A stretch of DNA of 64,000 nt from Clostridium sp. (GTDB lineage Bacteria; Bacillota; Clostridia; Lachnospirales; Lachnospiraceae), in assembly GCA_023664775.1 (NCBI GenBank), contig JAMPEW010000011.1:1-64000 (forward strand), given 5' to 3'. The notes below the pieces were generated by a model. The model was not told the origin of the DNA and did no database searches. It was given only the letters and a program-made list of their open reading frames with translations. The position numbers and the translations under genes were made by a program. Of this stretch, positions 8,119-15,881 are shown in pieces. Position 1 is the stretch's first letter; the number at the start of each line of letters is the position of its first letter.

Positions 8119-9048
8119 ATGGATATACTGAAAATATCAGGTCTTTCAAAATCCTTTGGACAAACCAAGGTTATCAGGGATTTGAATTTGACAGTGCCTG
8201 AAAATACGATATACGGATTTATCGGTCAAAACGGCGCAGGAAAAACAACGACAATGAAAATGATACTTGGATTTCTTACACCTGACAGCGGGGAGATATT
8301 TGTTAAGGGCGAAAAGGTTTTACAGGGAAAAAACAGTACAAATAAATACATAGGGTATCTGCCTGATGTCCCTGAATTTTATAGTTATATGACCCCGACG
8401 GAATATCTTAGCCTCTGTGGTGAGATAACAGGCATGGCGAGGGCTGACATTAAAAAAAGGGCGAATGAGCTTTTGGAACAGGTCGGACTGGCAGGAAACA
8501 ATAAGAAAATTAAGGGCTTTTCAAGGGGTATGCGCCAAAGACTTGGGGTAGCGCAGGCATTGTTTAACAAGCCGTCGCTTTTAATATGTGATGAGCCCAC
8601 CTCTGCCCTTGACCCATTGGGAAGAAAGGAGCTTTTGGATATTCTAAAATCGGTAAAGGGAGAGACAACGGTGTTATTTTCGACGCACATACTTTCCGAT
8701 GTGGAAAAAATATGTGACAAAATTGCATTTTTATATGATGGCAAAATAGCAATAAACGGAACGCTTGAGGAGATAAGGGCGTCAAGAAAAGGACAGGGGC
8801 TTGAGATTACATTTGAGACGACAGAGGATGCCCGGCAATTTCAAAATGCATTTCCGGACGGCGAACCAAATAAAAATACGTCCCTGATATTTAAGAGGAG
8901 AACAAAGGCTGACGCCGCATGCTTTATGAAATATATTGCGGAGCATCATATTTCCATACAAAGATTTGAAATTCTTGAGCCTACGCTTGAGGACTTATAT
9001 GTCAGCATGATGGAACAGGCAAAGGAGGATAAAAATGAGAGTCTATAA
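8119..9048 (+). CDS. ABC-2-type transporter ATP-binding protein
   Basis: A 309-residue nucleotide-binding subunit. Walker A is GQNGAGKTT, the signature is a variant (FSRGMRQRL in place of LSGGQ), Walker B is LLICDEP with TSALDP following, and the H-loop is FSTHILSD. The C-terminal 90 or so residues are the DUF4162-like tail common in export ATPases (BcrA/YtrB type). It pairs with the permease at 9035, whose gene overlaps it by 14 bp. The cargo is unknown; bacitracin-type resistance or lantibiotic self-protection systems have this layout. Confidence 0.88.
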   Translation: MDILKISGLSKSFGQTKVIRDLNLTVPENTIYGFIGQNGAGKTTTMKMILGFLTPDSGEIFVKGEKVLQGKNSTNKYIGYLPDVPEFYSYMTPTEYLSLCGEITGMARADIKKRANELLEQVGLAGNNKKIKGFSRGMRQRLGVAQALFNKPSLLICDEPTSALDPLGRKELLDILKSVKGETTVLFSTHILSDVEKICDKIAFLYDGKIAINGTLEEIRASRKGQGLEITFETTEDARQFQNAFPDGEPNKNTSLIFKRRTKADAACFMKYIAEHHISIQRFEILEPTLEDLYVSMMEQAKEDKNESL

Positions 9049-9802
9049 AGCATTTCTGAAAAAGGAATTTATGGAAATGGCTAGAGGCGGCAAGCTTGTC
9101 ACGTTGGGAGTCACGTTTATTCTCCTTGGCATTATGAATCCTGCAATTGCGAAGCTTACGCCTATGATTATGAAAATGGCATCTGAAAGCATGGATGGCA
9201 TGGGCATTGTGATTGAGGATGTTGTTATAAATGACATAGCCTCATGGACGCAGTTTTATAAAAATGTGCCTTTGGCGATTATTATGCTTCTTGTTGTATT
9301 TAGTGGAATTATCACAACAGAATATCAAAAGCAGACGATTGTACCGATGCTCACAAAGGGCATAAGTCCTGCAACGGTATTTTTTGCAAAATTTACTGCA
9401 GTGCAGCTTATATGGGCATTGGGGTATGCGATTACCTATTGCATCACCTACTTCTATAATGAATATTTTTGGGGAAATTCTGTGGAGCATGTAGTATTTA
9501 ATGCAGCGTGCATCTATGTTTTAGGCGTTTTTCTGCTTTCGGTCATGTTTTTAATGTCTGTGATATGCGAGGGCAATATAGCTGTAATTGTAGCTGCGGC
9601 GGTTATATTTTTTGTGATTTATATGCTTGGCATGATACCTTCCCTAAAGGATTACCTGCCTACAAAGCTCATGGAATCAAGTGAACTTATGGTTGGCAAA
9701 TCGGCTTCTTCGGATTATACTGTAAGTATGGTCGTTACCGTAACAGTATCTGTTATATGTGCGGCTGCGTCAGGCTTATTGATAAGAAGAAAGGCGATTT
9801 GA
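9035..9802 (+). CDS. ABC-2-type transporter permease
   Basis: A 255-residue membrane protein with about six hydrophobic segments and a large loop after the first (MIMKMASESMDGMGIVIEDV). This is the normal layout of ABC-2 permeases. Its ATG lies inside the end of the ATPase gene, with a strong AAAGGAGG at 9021-9028, which indicates translational coupling. The last residues (LLIRRKAI) form the usual positive cytoplasmic tail. It probably forms the channel of the exporter with the protein encoded at 8119. Confidence 0.85.
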   Translation: MRVYKAFLKKEFMEMARGGKLVTLGVTFILLGIMNPAIAKLTPMIMKMASESMDGMGIVIEDVVINDIASWTQFYKNVPLAIIMLLVVFSGIITTEYQKQTIVPMLTKGISPATVFFAKFTAVQLIWALGYAITYCITYFYNEYFWGNSVEHVVFNAACIYVLGVFLLSVMFLMSVICEGNIAVIVAAAVIFFVIYMLGMIPSLKDYLPTKLMESSELMVGKSASSDYTVSMVVTVTVSVICAAASGLLIRRKAI

Positions 9803-9824
9803 GTAAAACACAGGGGTTTTTTAG

Positions 9825-11240
9825 GTGGCTATGAGGAAATATGAGCATAAAATAAAGGCAGTTTATCCGGAATCTATTGCTGAGGAGCTTGAAATAGAAC
9901 CTGGTGATAGTTTGCTTGCCATAAACAATGAAGCTGTGTCAGATGTGTTTGATTACAGGTATCTCATAAATGATGAGTATATTGAGGTGCTGATTAGAAA
10001 AGCTGATGGTGAGGAATGGCTTTTAGAGATTGAGAAGGAATTTGACGAGGACCTTGGCATAGAGTTTGAAAATGATTTGATGAGCGAGTACAAATCCTGC
10101 CAAAACAAATGTATTTTCTGCTTTATCGACCAGATGCCGCCCAATATGCGGGAAACCCTGTATTTTAAGGACGATGATTCAAGGCTGTCCTTTTTGCAGG
10201 GAAATTACATTACCCTTACAAATATGAGGGATGAAGATATAGACCGGATCATAAAAATGCAGCTTGCACCCATAAACATATCCGTCCAGTCAACAAATAA
10301 AGAGCTTCGGTGTAAGCTTTTAAATAACCGATTTGCAGGGGATAAGCTTAAATATATAGACAAGCTCTATGAGGGGCACGTTGAGATGAACGGACAGATT
10401 GTGTGCTGTAAGGGCGTAAATGACGGAGCAGAGCTTTTAAGAAGCATAGAGGATTTGTCTAAGTATCTGCCCTTTATGAGAAGCGTGTCCGTTGTTCCTG
10501 CCGGAATTACAAAGTACAGGGAGGGGCTTTATCCCATAGCGCTGTTCAGCAAAAAAGAGGCGGAAGAAATTATAGACATGGTGGAGGCGCATCAGAAAAA
10601 GTATTATGAGGAATTTGGCTTGCATTTTATACATGCAAGCGATGAGTTTTATATACTTGCAGAGCGTGAATTTCCTGAGGAGGAGCGGTACGACGGTTAT
10701 ATACAGCTTGAAAACGGCGTAGGCATGATGCGGCTTTTGATGACGGAATTTGAGGATGCATTTCTTAGCTTAAAAAAATTAAAGAAGTACGAAGCCCTTT
10801 CAAAAAAGCTTTGCCGTACAGTTACAATTGCCACGGGAAAATTGGCGTACCCTGTAATAAAGGGGTTCGCAGATATGCTTATGGAGGCGTTTTCAAAGCT
10901 TTCCGTAAATGTATGCTGTATCAGAAATGATTTCTTTGGCGAAACCATAACCGTATCAGGGCTCATAACGGGACAGGATTTAATAAAGCAGCTACAGGAA
11001 AAAACGGCTTCGGGATATGACCTTGGAGATACGCTTATTATTCCTGCCAATATGCTGAGAACGGGAGAAAAAGTATTTTTGGATGACATTACAACCGATG
11101 ATGTAAAAAAGGCGCTTGGCATAAGCGTTGTTGCTGCCGAGACAAATGGGTATCATTTGATTGAGGCTGTGCTTAACAGGGAATATGAGTTGGACAGAAT
11201 AAATGATGCGGGGTTTGTGTATATAAAAGGGTATCGTTAA
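9825..11240 (+). CDS. DUF512 PDZ/radical-SAM-like iron-sulfur protein
   Basis: A 471-residue protein of the DUF512 family. An N-terminal PDZ-like domain (KAVYPESIAEELEIEPGDSL) leads into a radical-SAM-like core whose cysteine motif CQNKCIFC can hold a 4Fe-4S cluster. The C-terminal DUF512 region follows (FGETITVSGLITGQDL, LIIPANMLR). Members occur widely in Clostridia and cyanobacteria, and in many genomes lie next to the GTPase Der, but their reaction is not established. GTG 9825 has AGGGG 8 nt upstream; ATG 9831 is an alternative start two codons later. It appears to be a single-gene unit after the exporter operon. Confidence 0.85.
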   Translation: MAMRKYEHKIKAVYPESIAEELEIEPGDSLLAINNEAVSDVFDYRYLINDEYIEVLIRKADGEEWLLEIEKEFDEDLGIEFENDLMSEYKSCQNKCIFCFIDQMPPNMRETLYFKDDDSRLSFLQGNYITLTNMRDEDIDRIIKMQLAPINISVQSTNKELRCKLLNNRFAGDKLKYIDKLYEGHVEMNGQIVCCKGVNDGAELLRSIEDLSKYLPFMRSVSVVPAGITKYREGLYPIALFSKKEAEEIIDMVEAHQKKYYEEFGLHFIHASDEFYILAEREFPEEERYDGYIQLENGVGMMRLLMTEFEDAFLSLKKLKKYEALSKKLCRTVTIATGKLAYPVIKGFADMLMEAFSKLSVNVCCIRNDFFGETITVSGLITGQDLIKQLQEKTASGYDLGDTLIIPANMLRTGEKVFLDDITTDDVKKALGISVVAAETNGYHLIEAVLNREYELDRINDAGFVYIKGYR

Positions 11241-11291
11241 TTGAATCCTATGTTTTTTAAGGTATCAGCGGATATTTGACCTTTACTTTTA

Positions 11292-11320
11292 TTGTGTAAA
11301 AAAATTTTTTATGCTATAAT
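11292..11320 (+). promoter_or_regulatory. Promoter for the small lipoprotein gene
   Basis: TTGTGT (11292-11297) and TATAAT (11315-11320) are 17 bp apart, about 50 bp before the ATG. A second TATAAT at 11337-11342 lacks a good -35. Confidence 0.55.
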
Positions 11321-11368
11321 CCTTGACTGTAAATGCTATAATATGTTATTTTATGAGGAGGATTTCAG

Positions 11369-11605
11369 ATGAAAAAAGCAATTAAGAAGGTTGGATTATT
11401 GGTAAGCATGGTTGGACTTATGTCTATGACACTTGTTGGCTGTGCAAAGAAGACAGAGTGTGAAGCGTGCGGGGAAACAAAGAAGTGCTATGAGTATGAA
11501 GCGACATTAGAGGGAGAGACAGAAACAGCATGGTATTGTGATGACTGTGCTGAGGACGTGGAGGCTCTTATCACATCATTCGGCGGAACATTTAAGAAAA
11601 AGTAA
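11369..11605 (+). CDS. Small cysteine-rich lipoprotein
   Basis: A 78-residue secreted protein. It has a basic start, a hydrophobic stretch (VGLLVSMVGLMSMTLVGC) and a lipobox ending LVGC, so it should be cleaved and lipid-anchored. The mature 54 residues contain paired cysteines (CEACGETKKC and WYCDDC), suggesting a small zinc ribbon or rubredoxin-like fold. The ATG at 11369 follows AGGAGG. It has its own promoter and lies between the DUF512 gene and the TPP riboswitch. The function is unknown; it may bind a metal at the cell surface. Confidence 0.7.
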   Translation: MKKAIKKVGLLVSMVGLMSMTLVGCAKKTECEACGETKKCYEYEATLEGETETAWYCDDCAEDVEALITSFGGTFKKK

Positions 11606-11649
11606 TTTTTCACATACATAAGTAATAAAACAAAAATTGAATATGATAA

Positions 11650-11749
11650 TGGCTAGGGGAGCGAAACACATATTTCATGTGGAATAGCTGAGAGATTATA
11701 TCGACCCTGGGAACTTGATCCGGATTATACCGGCGTAAGGAAGCTTAAT
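11650..11749 (+). ncRNA. TPP riboswitch (THI element)
   Basis: The conserved thiamine pyrophosphate aptamer is visible in order: AGGGGAGC, GCTGAGAG, GACCCTGGGAAC, then TTGATCCGGATTATACCGG and CGTAAGGAAGC. It lies about 80 bp upstream of a thiamine-binding protein gene. When TPP binds, downstream expression should be shut off. The companion hairpin with a T-run is at 11774-11813, so control is probably by premature termination. Confidence 0.93.
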
Positions 11750-11773
11750 ATAATCGTTTGTTTTTATGTGTAC

Positions 11774-11813
11774 AAAAGGTTTTTGGAGGTTTCCGAAAAC
11801 CTTTTTTATTATT
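11774..11813 (+). terminator. Expression-platform terminator of the TPP riboswitch
   Basis: The arms AAAAGGTTTTTGG and CCGAAAACCTTTT make a 13-bp stem with one G-U pair and a 6-nt loop, followed by TTTTTTATT. It sits between the aptamer and the first gene, the usual place for a TPP-controlled attenuator. Confidence 0.85.
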
Positions 11814-11831
11814 TTTAAGGAGGAAAAAAAT

Positions 11832-12128
11832 ATGAATGCAAGTGTAGCAATTCAGGTATTGCCAAATGTAACGGATGACAACGAGGTAATCAGAATCGTG
11901 GACGAGGTGATAGCGTATATAAAAAGCTTTGGGCTTTCAACCTCGGTGGGACCTTTTGAGACAACCATTGAAGGGGACTACGACCAGCTTATGGATATTG
12001 TAAAGGGCTGTCAGAAGGTTGCCATAGCCGCAGGCGGAACAAATCAGGTTTCAACCTATGTAAAAATTGTGTATAAGCCTGAAGGCGAGGTGCTGACAAT
12101 TGAGAAAAAAGTATCAAAGCATCATTGA
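11832..12128 (+). CDS. Thiamine-binding protein, MTH1187/YkoF-type
   Basis: A 98-residue protein of the thiamine-binding family (PF01910, formerly DUF77). Landmarks are SVAIQVLPNV at the start, the SFGLSTSVGPFETTIEGDYD strand-loop and QKVAIAAGGTNQVSTYVKI. Family members adopt a ferredoxin-like fold and bind thiamine or HMP-like ligands. The ATG at 11832 has AAGGAGG upstream; a longer frame back into the terminator hairpin is not credible. It is the first gene of a riboswitch-controlled operon, and the permease start lies inside its 3' end. A cytoplasmic ligand chaperone or sensor role is inferred. Confidence 0.85.
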   Translation: MNASVAIQVLPNVTDDNEVIRIVDEVIAYIKSFGLSTSVGPFETTIEGDYDQLMDIVKGCQKVAIAAGGTNQVSTYVKIVYKPEGEVLTIEKKVSKHH

Positions 12129-12870
12129 TTTAATATTTCATATATTGCTGTTTGCAGGCTTTATACTGCTTTGGCAATTGCTTTGTATGCTGAAAATTCT
12201 GCCTGAATATATGCTGCCGTCGCCGCTTAAGGTGTTTCGGGCATTTATCAGTGATTTTAGTCTGCTTATGTCCCATGGAAGGGTTACAATCTATGAGACG
12301 TTTGTAGGGCTTGCCGTAGGTACGGCACTTGGCTTTTTGCTTGCAGTTATCATGGATTGCTTTGGATGGGTATACAAATGTCTCTATCCGATACTGATTG
12401 TTAGCCAGACAATCCCTACGGTAGCGCTTGCACCCCTGCTTGTGCTTTGGATGGGCTATGGTGTGGCGCCTAAAATAACGCTTATTGTACTGATTGTTTT
12501 CTTTCCAATCGCTGCATGTCTCATTGACGGCTTTCAATCGGCTGATAAGGATGAGATACGCCTTTTGGAAACAATGGGCGCAGGAAAATTTCAGATTTTT
12601 TATCATATAAAGCTGCCGGGAAGCATAGGCAATTTCTTTTCAGGGCTTAGAATTTCCGTTGCATATGCAGTGGTGGGTGCCGTTATATCCGAATGGCTAG
12701 GCGGATATAAGGGACTTGGCGTTTATATGACGAGAGTAAAAAAATCCTATTCCTATGACAAAATGTTTGCGGTTATATTTCTGATATCGTTTTTAAGCCT
12801 GCTGCTTATAAAGCTTGTTGACGCAGCAAACAAGGCAGCTATGCCATGGAGGAAAGAGGAACAAAAGTAG
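12100..12870 (+). CDS. thiX: ABC transporter permease for a thiamine precursor (ThiX-like)
   Basis: A 256-residue BPD-type permease of the SsuC/ThiX group. It has about six membrane helices and the EAA loop around ETMGAGKFQIFYHIKLPG, which contacts the ATPase. Translation probably starts at TTG 12100, with GAGGTG at 12087-12092. The first 29 bp overlap the upstream gene, so the two are coupled. With the lipoprotein at 12889 and ATPase at 13998 it completes an importer. TPP control points to thiamine or its pyrimidine precursor as cargo. Confidence 0.85.
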   Translation: MRKKYQSIIDLIFHILLFAGFILLWQLLCMLKILPEYMLPSPLKVFRAFISDFSLLMSHGRVTIYETFVGLAVGTALGFLLAVIMDCFGWVYKCLYPILIVSQTIPTVALAPLLVLWMGYGVAPKITLIVLIVFFPIAACLIDGFQSADKDEIRLLETMGAGKFQIFYHIKLPGSIGNFFSGLRISVAYAVVGAVISEWLGGYKGLGVYMTRVKKSYSYDKMFAVIFLISFLSLLLIKLVDAANKAAMPWRKEEQK

Positions 12871-12888
12871 AAAAAGAGGAGAACGAAA

Positions 12889-13887
12889 ATGAAAAAAAAG
12901 CTGACACTAATTTTAGCAATATGCATGGTATTGTCATTTACCGCTTGTTCATCGGACAAAAAAAATACGGCGGACGGTGAAAAAAAGGAGATAACAATTG
13001 TTCTTGATTGGACGCCGAATACAAACCATACGGGACTTTATGTTGCCGATGCGCTTGGCTACTTTGATGAAGCGGGGCTTAACGTAACTATAATACAGCC
13101 GCCGGAAAATGGAGCAACTGACCTTGTTGCATCAGGGGGAGCACAATTTGGAATTGATTTTCAGGAGTATCTTGCACCTGTTTTTGGTACGGATAATCAG
13201 CTTCCTGTAATCGCTGTTGCAGCAATTTTACAGCACAACACATCGGGAATCGTATCGCTTCGGGAAAAGGGAATTGACAGCCCTGTGAAGCTTGAGGGTA
13301 TGCGCTATGCTACATGGGAAATTCCCATTGAGCAGGCAATCATAGAGGATTCCGTCACGAAAAACGGCGGGGATTTCAGTAAGGTTGCACTCATTCCAGC
13401 CTATGTTGACGACATTGTTGCAGCGCTTAATACAGATATTGATTGTGTTTGGATTTATTATGGCTGGGACGGAGTTAAGCTTGCGCTTGAAAATATTGAT
13501 ACAAATTTTCTTTACATAAAGGATATGTACAGTGCATTTGATTTTTATAGTCCTGTTATCATTGCAAATACTGATTACCTTGAAAGTAATCCTGATGAGG
13601 CAAAGGCATTTTTAGATGCAGTGAAAAAAGGCTATGAATATGCTGCCAAAAATCCAGAGGAGGCTGCGGACATTCTGCTAAAGGCTGTTCCGGAGCTTGA
13701 CAGCAGCCTTGTACATGCAAGTCAGGAATATTTAAGCAGCCAATATATAGCAGACGCTGAAAGCTGGGGATTTATCGACCAGACGAGGTGGGATGCATTT
13801 TATCAATGGGTAAATGATAACGGACTTGTTGAAAAGGAAATTGAAGCAGGGGCAGGCTTTACAAATGATTACCTGAGTGGGAAATAA
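12889..13887 (+). CDS. thiY: NMT1/THI5-like substrate-binding lipoprotein (ThiY-like)
   Basis: A 332-residue binding protein with a lipoprotein signal (KKKLTLILAICMVLSFTAC, lipobox FTAC). The NMT1/THI5-like motif DWTPNTNHTGLYVADALGYF, followed by a PPENGATDLVASGGAQFG region, matches proteins that bind formylaminopyrimidine or HMP. It would present the pyrimidine moiety of thiamine to the permease. A good AGGAG site precedes the ATG. The gene sits 18 bp after the permease in the TPP-riboswitch operon. The ligand is inferred from family and regulation. Confidence 0.88.
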   Translation: MKKKLTLILAICMVLSFTACSSDKKNTADGEKKEITIVLDWTPNTNHTGLYVADALGYFDEAGLNVTIIQPPENGATDLVASGGAQFGIDFQEYLAPVFGTDNQLPVIAVAAILQHNTSGIVSLREKGIDSPVKLEGMRYATWEIPIEQAIIEDSVTKNGGDFSKVALIPAYVDDIVAALNTDIDCVWIYYGWDGVKLALENIDTNFLYIKDMYSAFDFYSPVIIANTDYLESNPDEAKAFLDAVKKGYEYAAKNPEEAADILLKAVPELDSSLVHASQEYLSSQYIADAESWGFIDQTRWDAFYQWVNDNGLVEKEIEAGAGFTNDYLSGK

Positions 13888-13952
13888 GTACCCATGCATG
13901 CCAAAGCAATCAGAATGGAAAATAAGTCATGTATGCCAAAGCAATTAGAATG
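13881..13952. repeat. Imperfect tandem repeat over the thiY-like stop codon
   Basis: Two adjacent units of 37 and 35 bp share GAAAATAAGT-type starts and the core ATGCCAAAGCAAT(C/T)AGAATG. The first unit contains the stop codon of the binding-protein gene. It looks like a local duplication that lengthened the gap before the ATPase gene. Confidence 0.75.
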
Positions 13953-13997
13953 TGCGGGATATAAAAATTGAGGAAAAAAAGCTTTAAGGAGAGGATT

Positions 13998-14726
13998 ATG
14001 AAGCTTGAGGTAAAAAATGTAGATGCTGCCTACGGTGATAATGCGGTATTGCAGGATATAAATATTGACATACATTACGGCGAATTTATTTCCCTTGTAG
14101 GTACAAGTGGAGTTGGAAAGACGACGCTTTTTAATATCATTGCAGGACTTATACTGCCGAGCAGCGGCGATATATTGCTTGATGGGGAGAATATAACAGG
14201 AAAAACAGGCTTTGTAGGCTATATGCTTCAAAAGGATATGCTGCTCCCGTATAAAACCGTGATTGATAATATTGCCTTACCGCTTGTGATAGGAGGGGAA
14301 AATAAAAAAAATGCAAGACAAAATGTTCTGCCGTATTTGGAGGAATTTGGGCTTAAGGGCTATGAGTACAAATATCCTGCCAGTCTTTCAGGTGGAATGA
14401 GACAGCGGGCGGCATTTCTTAGAACCTATATGCAAAAAAAGCAGATTATGCTTTTGGACGAACCCTTTTCTGCCATTGACAGCATAACAAGGGCAAATCT
14501 TCACGAGTGGTACAGTGACATTGCAAAAAGGCATAAGCTTTCAACAATACTGATTACACATGATATAGAGGAAGCAATTGCTCTTTCCGACCGGGTTTAT
14601 ATTATGTCGGGAAAGCCGGGAACAATAAAGGGAGCGCTTGCGATAGCAAGGCAGGGCGCTTTAAGTGAATTTCTGCTTTCCGATAAATTTCTGGATTATA
14701 AAAGGCAGATACTTGGTATGCTCTAA
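13998..14726 (+). CDS. thiZ: ABC transporter ATP-binding protein for a thiamine precursor (ThiZ-like)
   Basis: A 242-residue ATPase with Walker A GTSGVGKTT, Q-loop YMLQKDMLLPY, signature LSGGMRQRAA, Walker B IMLLDEPFSAID and switch His in LITHDIEEA. These are typical of the SsuB/TauB/ThiZ group that energises NMT1-type importers. ATG 13998 has AAGGAGAGG upstream; an in-frame TTG at 13968 is less likely. It is the last gene of the riboswitch operon, 110 bp after the binding protein. Confidence 0.88.
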   Translation: MKLEVKNVDAAYGDNAVLQDINIDIHYGEFISLVGTSGVGKTTLFNIIAGLILPSSGDILLDGENITGKTGFVGYMLQKDMLLPYKTVIDNIALPLVIGGENKKNARQNVLPYLEEFGLKGYEYKYPASLSGGMRQRAAFLRTYMQKKQIMLLDEPFSAIDSITRANLHEWYSDIAKRHKLSTILITHDIEEAIALSDRVYIMSGKPGTIKGALAIARQGALSEFLLSDKFLDYKRQILGML

Positions 14727-14756
14727 ATAATCGGATTTTATAACGAATATAATCTA

Positions 14757-14785
14757 TTGCTTTTAGCATAAGATAAAATTATAAT
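14757..14785 (+). promoter_or_regulatory. Promoter for the phosphoesterase gene
   Basis: TTGCTT (14757-14762) and TATAAT (14780-14785) are 17 bp apart and lie 24 bp before the start codon. Confidence 0.5.
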
Positions 14786-14809
14786 AAGTACTATATGCGG
14801 AGGTGAATT

Positions 14810-15676
14810 TTGAAGCTTTTAATTATATTACTTATTATTTTTTTTGTGGCAGTTTTTATCGTATTTGCAGAGAGTATGCGGGAATGCAGGCTGCTTAATA
14901 CAACGGTATATGAAATAGATACAAAGGGTGTTTTTTCAAATGAAGCTCCTGTTACAATTGCTGTCCTTGCCGATTTACATAACAGCTTTTCGAATGAGGG
15001 CGAAAGGATTATCGGTGCGGTAAAAAAAGAGCGTCCTGACATAATTATAGCGGCAGGAGATATGCTTTTAAGCCACAGCGACCAGCAGAAAAAAAACAAA
15101 AAAACAGCGGAGCTTATGAATAGACTTTGTGAGATTGCACCAGTATTTTACGGCATGGGTAATCACGAAACAGCAGTGTCAGACAGAAGCCATTTAAAGC
15201 ATTTATGGCCTGACTTTTTAAATAATCTAAAAAATAAAGAAACGCTGCTTAGAAATGAATCAAAAAATATTTGCGTTAAGGGAAAAAAAATAAATATATG
15301 CGGCTTGGAGCTTCCCGAGAAGTATTATAAAAGATTTAATAAATTAAAGCCAACAGGGGAAGAAATTGATAATTTGATAGGAAAAAGTGATAATGATGCC
15401 TACAATATCCTAATTGCTCACAATCCGGATTTTTATGAGCAGTATGCAAAGTGGGGTGCTGACTTGATTTTATCGGGACATAATCATGGCGGCATGGTTA
15501 GAATTCCCTTTTTTGGTGGAGTAATTTCCCCAAGACCTGCCATTTTTCCCAAATACGATTACGGTTTGTTTCAGGAGGAAGCTGCCATAATGATAGTAAG
15601 CGGCGGACTAGGTTCCCATTCAATCAAAATCAGGCTGAACAACAAGCCTGAGCTTGTAATTGTAAAGCTTGCTTAG
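14810..15676 (+). CDS. Membrane-anchored metallophosphoesterase
   Basis: A 288-residue calcineurin-like phosphoesterase. One N-terminal membrane helix (LLIILLIIFFVAVFIVFA) is followed by the metal-binding motifs: ADLHNSF, AAGDMLL, MGNHETA, then LIAHNPDF and LSGHNHGG. This matches the YkuE-like group, some of which act on membrane lipids such as UDP-2,3-diacylglucosamine analogues. The catalytic domain probably faces outward. It starts at TTG 14810 with CGGAGGTG upstream. It is a single-gene unit with its own promoter; the substrate is unknown. Confidence 0.85.
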   Translation: MKLLIILLIIFFVAVFIVFAESMRECRLLNTTVYEIDTKGVFSNEAPVTIAVLADLHNSFSNEGERIIGAVKKERPDIIIAAGDMLLSHSDQQKKNKKTAELMNRLCEIAPVFYGMGNHETAVSDRSHLKHLWPDFLNNLKNKETLLRNESKNICVKGKKINICGLELPEKYYKRFNKLKPTGEEIDNLIGKSDNDAYNILIAHNPDFYEQYAKWGADLILSGHNHGGMVRIPFFGGVISPRPAIFPKYDYGLFQEEAAIMIVSGGLGSHSIKIRLNNKPELVIVKLA

Positions 15677-15748
15677 AAAAAGCTTTTATATGCGTGTATG
15701 GTATATGTGTATAACAGTATTAGTATGTGTTTTTGGACGTTATTTTAG

Positions 15749-15777
15749 TTGAAAAAAATTACATTTTAATATATTAT
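15749..15777 (+). promoter_or_regulatory. Promoter for the L,D-transpeptidase gene
   Basis: TTGAAA (15749-15754) and TATTAT (15772-15777) are 17 bp apart. They lie in the 205-bp gap before the gene, and the inverted repeat at 15776-15798 overlaps the -10 end. Confidence 0.5.
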
Positions 15778-15798
15778 ATGAATGTTGTCCGTTCATAT
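15776..15798. promoter_or_regulatory. Inverted repeat at the transcription start, candidate operator
   Basis: ATATGAA (15776-15782) and TTCATAT (15792-15798) form 7-bp perfect arms around a 9-nt spacer. They start inside the -10 element, where a repressor would block transcription. A small RNA hairpin is the alternative reading. Confidence 0.35.
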
Positions 15799-15881
15799 TC
15801 AAAAAAGTATGATTTATTTTAAGACAACAAAAGATTTTTTATGAATTACAGCGGGAAAGCCGCATGTTTCGGGAGAGGGCC

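Noticed and set aside
11333-11342. Second TATAAT box before the small lipoprotein
   Set aside because: No -35 sequence at suitable spacing; the upstream TATAAT at 11315 fits better.
11766-11831. Longer N-terminus for the thiamine-binding protein
   Set aside because: It would be translated from inside the riboswitch terminator hairpin; ATG 11832 has AAGGAGG and fits the family length.
15670-15692. Hairpin AAAGCTT/AAGCTTT after the phosphoesterase gene
   Set aside because: Short stem, no clear T-run and palindromic AAGCTT sites make it a weak terminator candidate.
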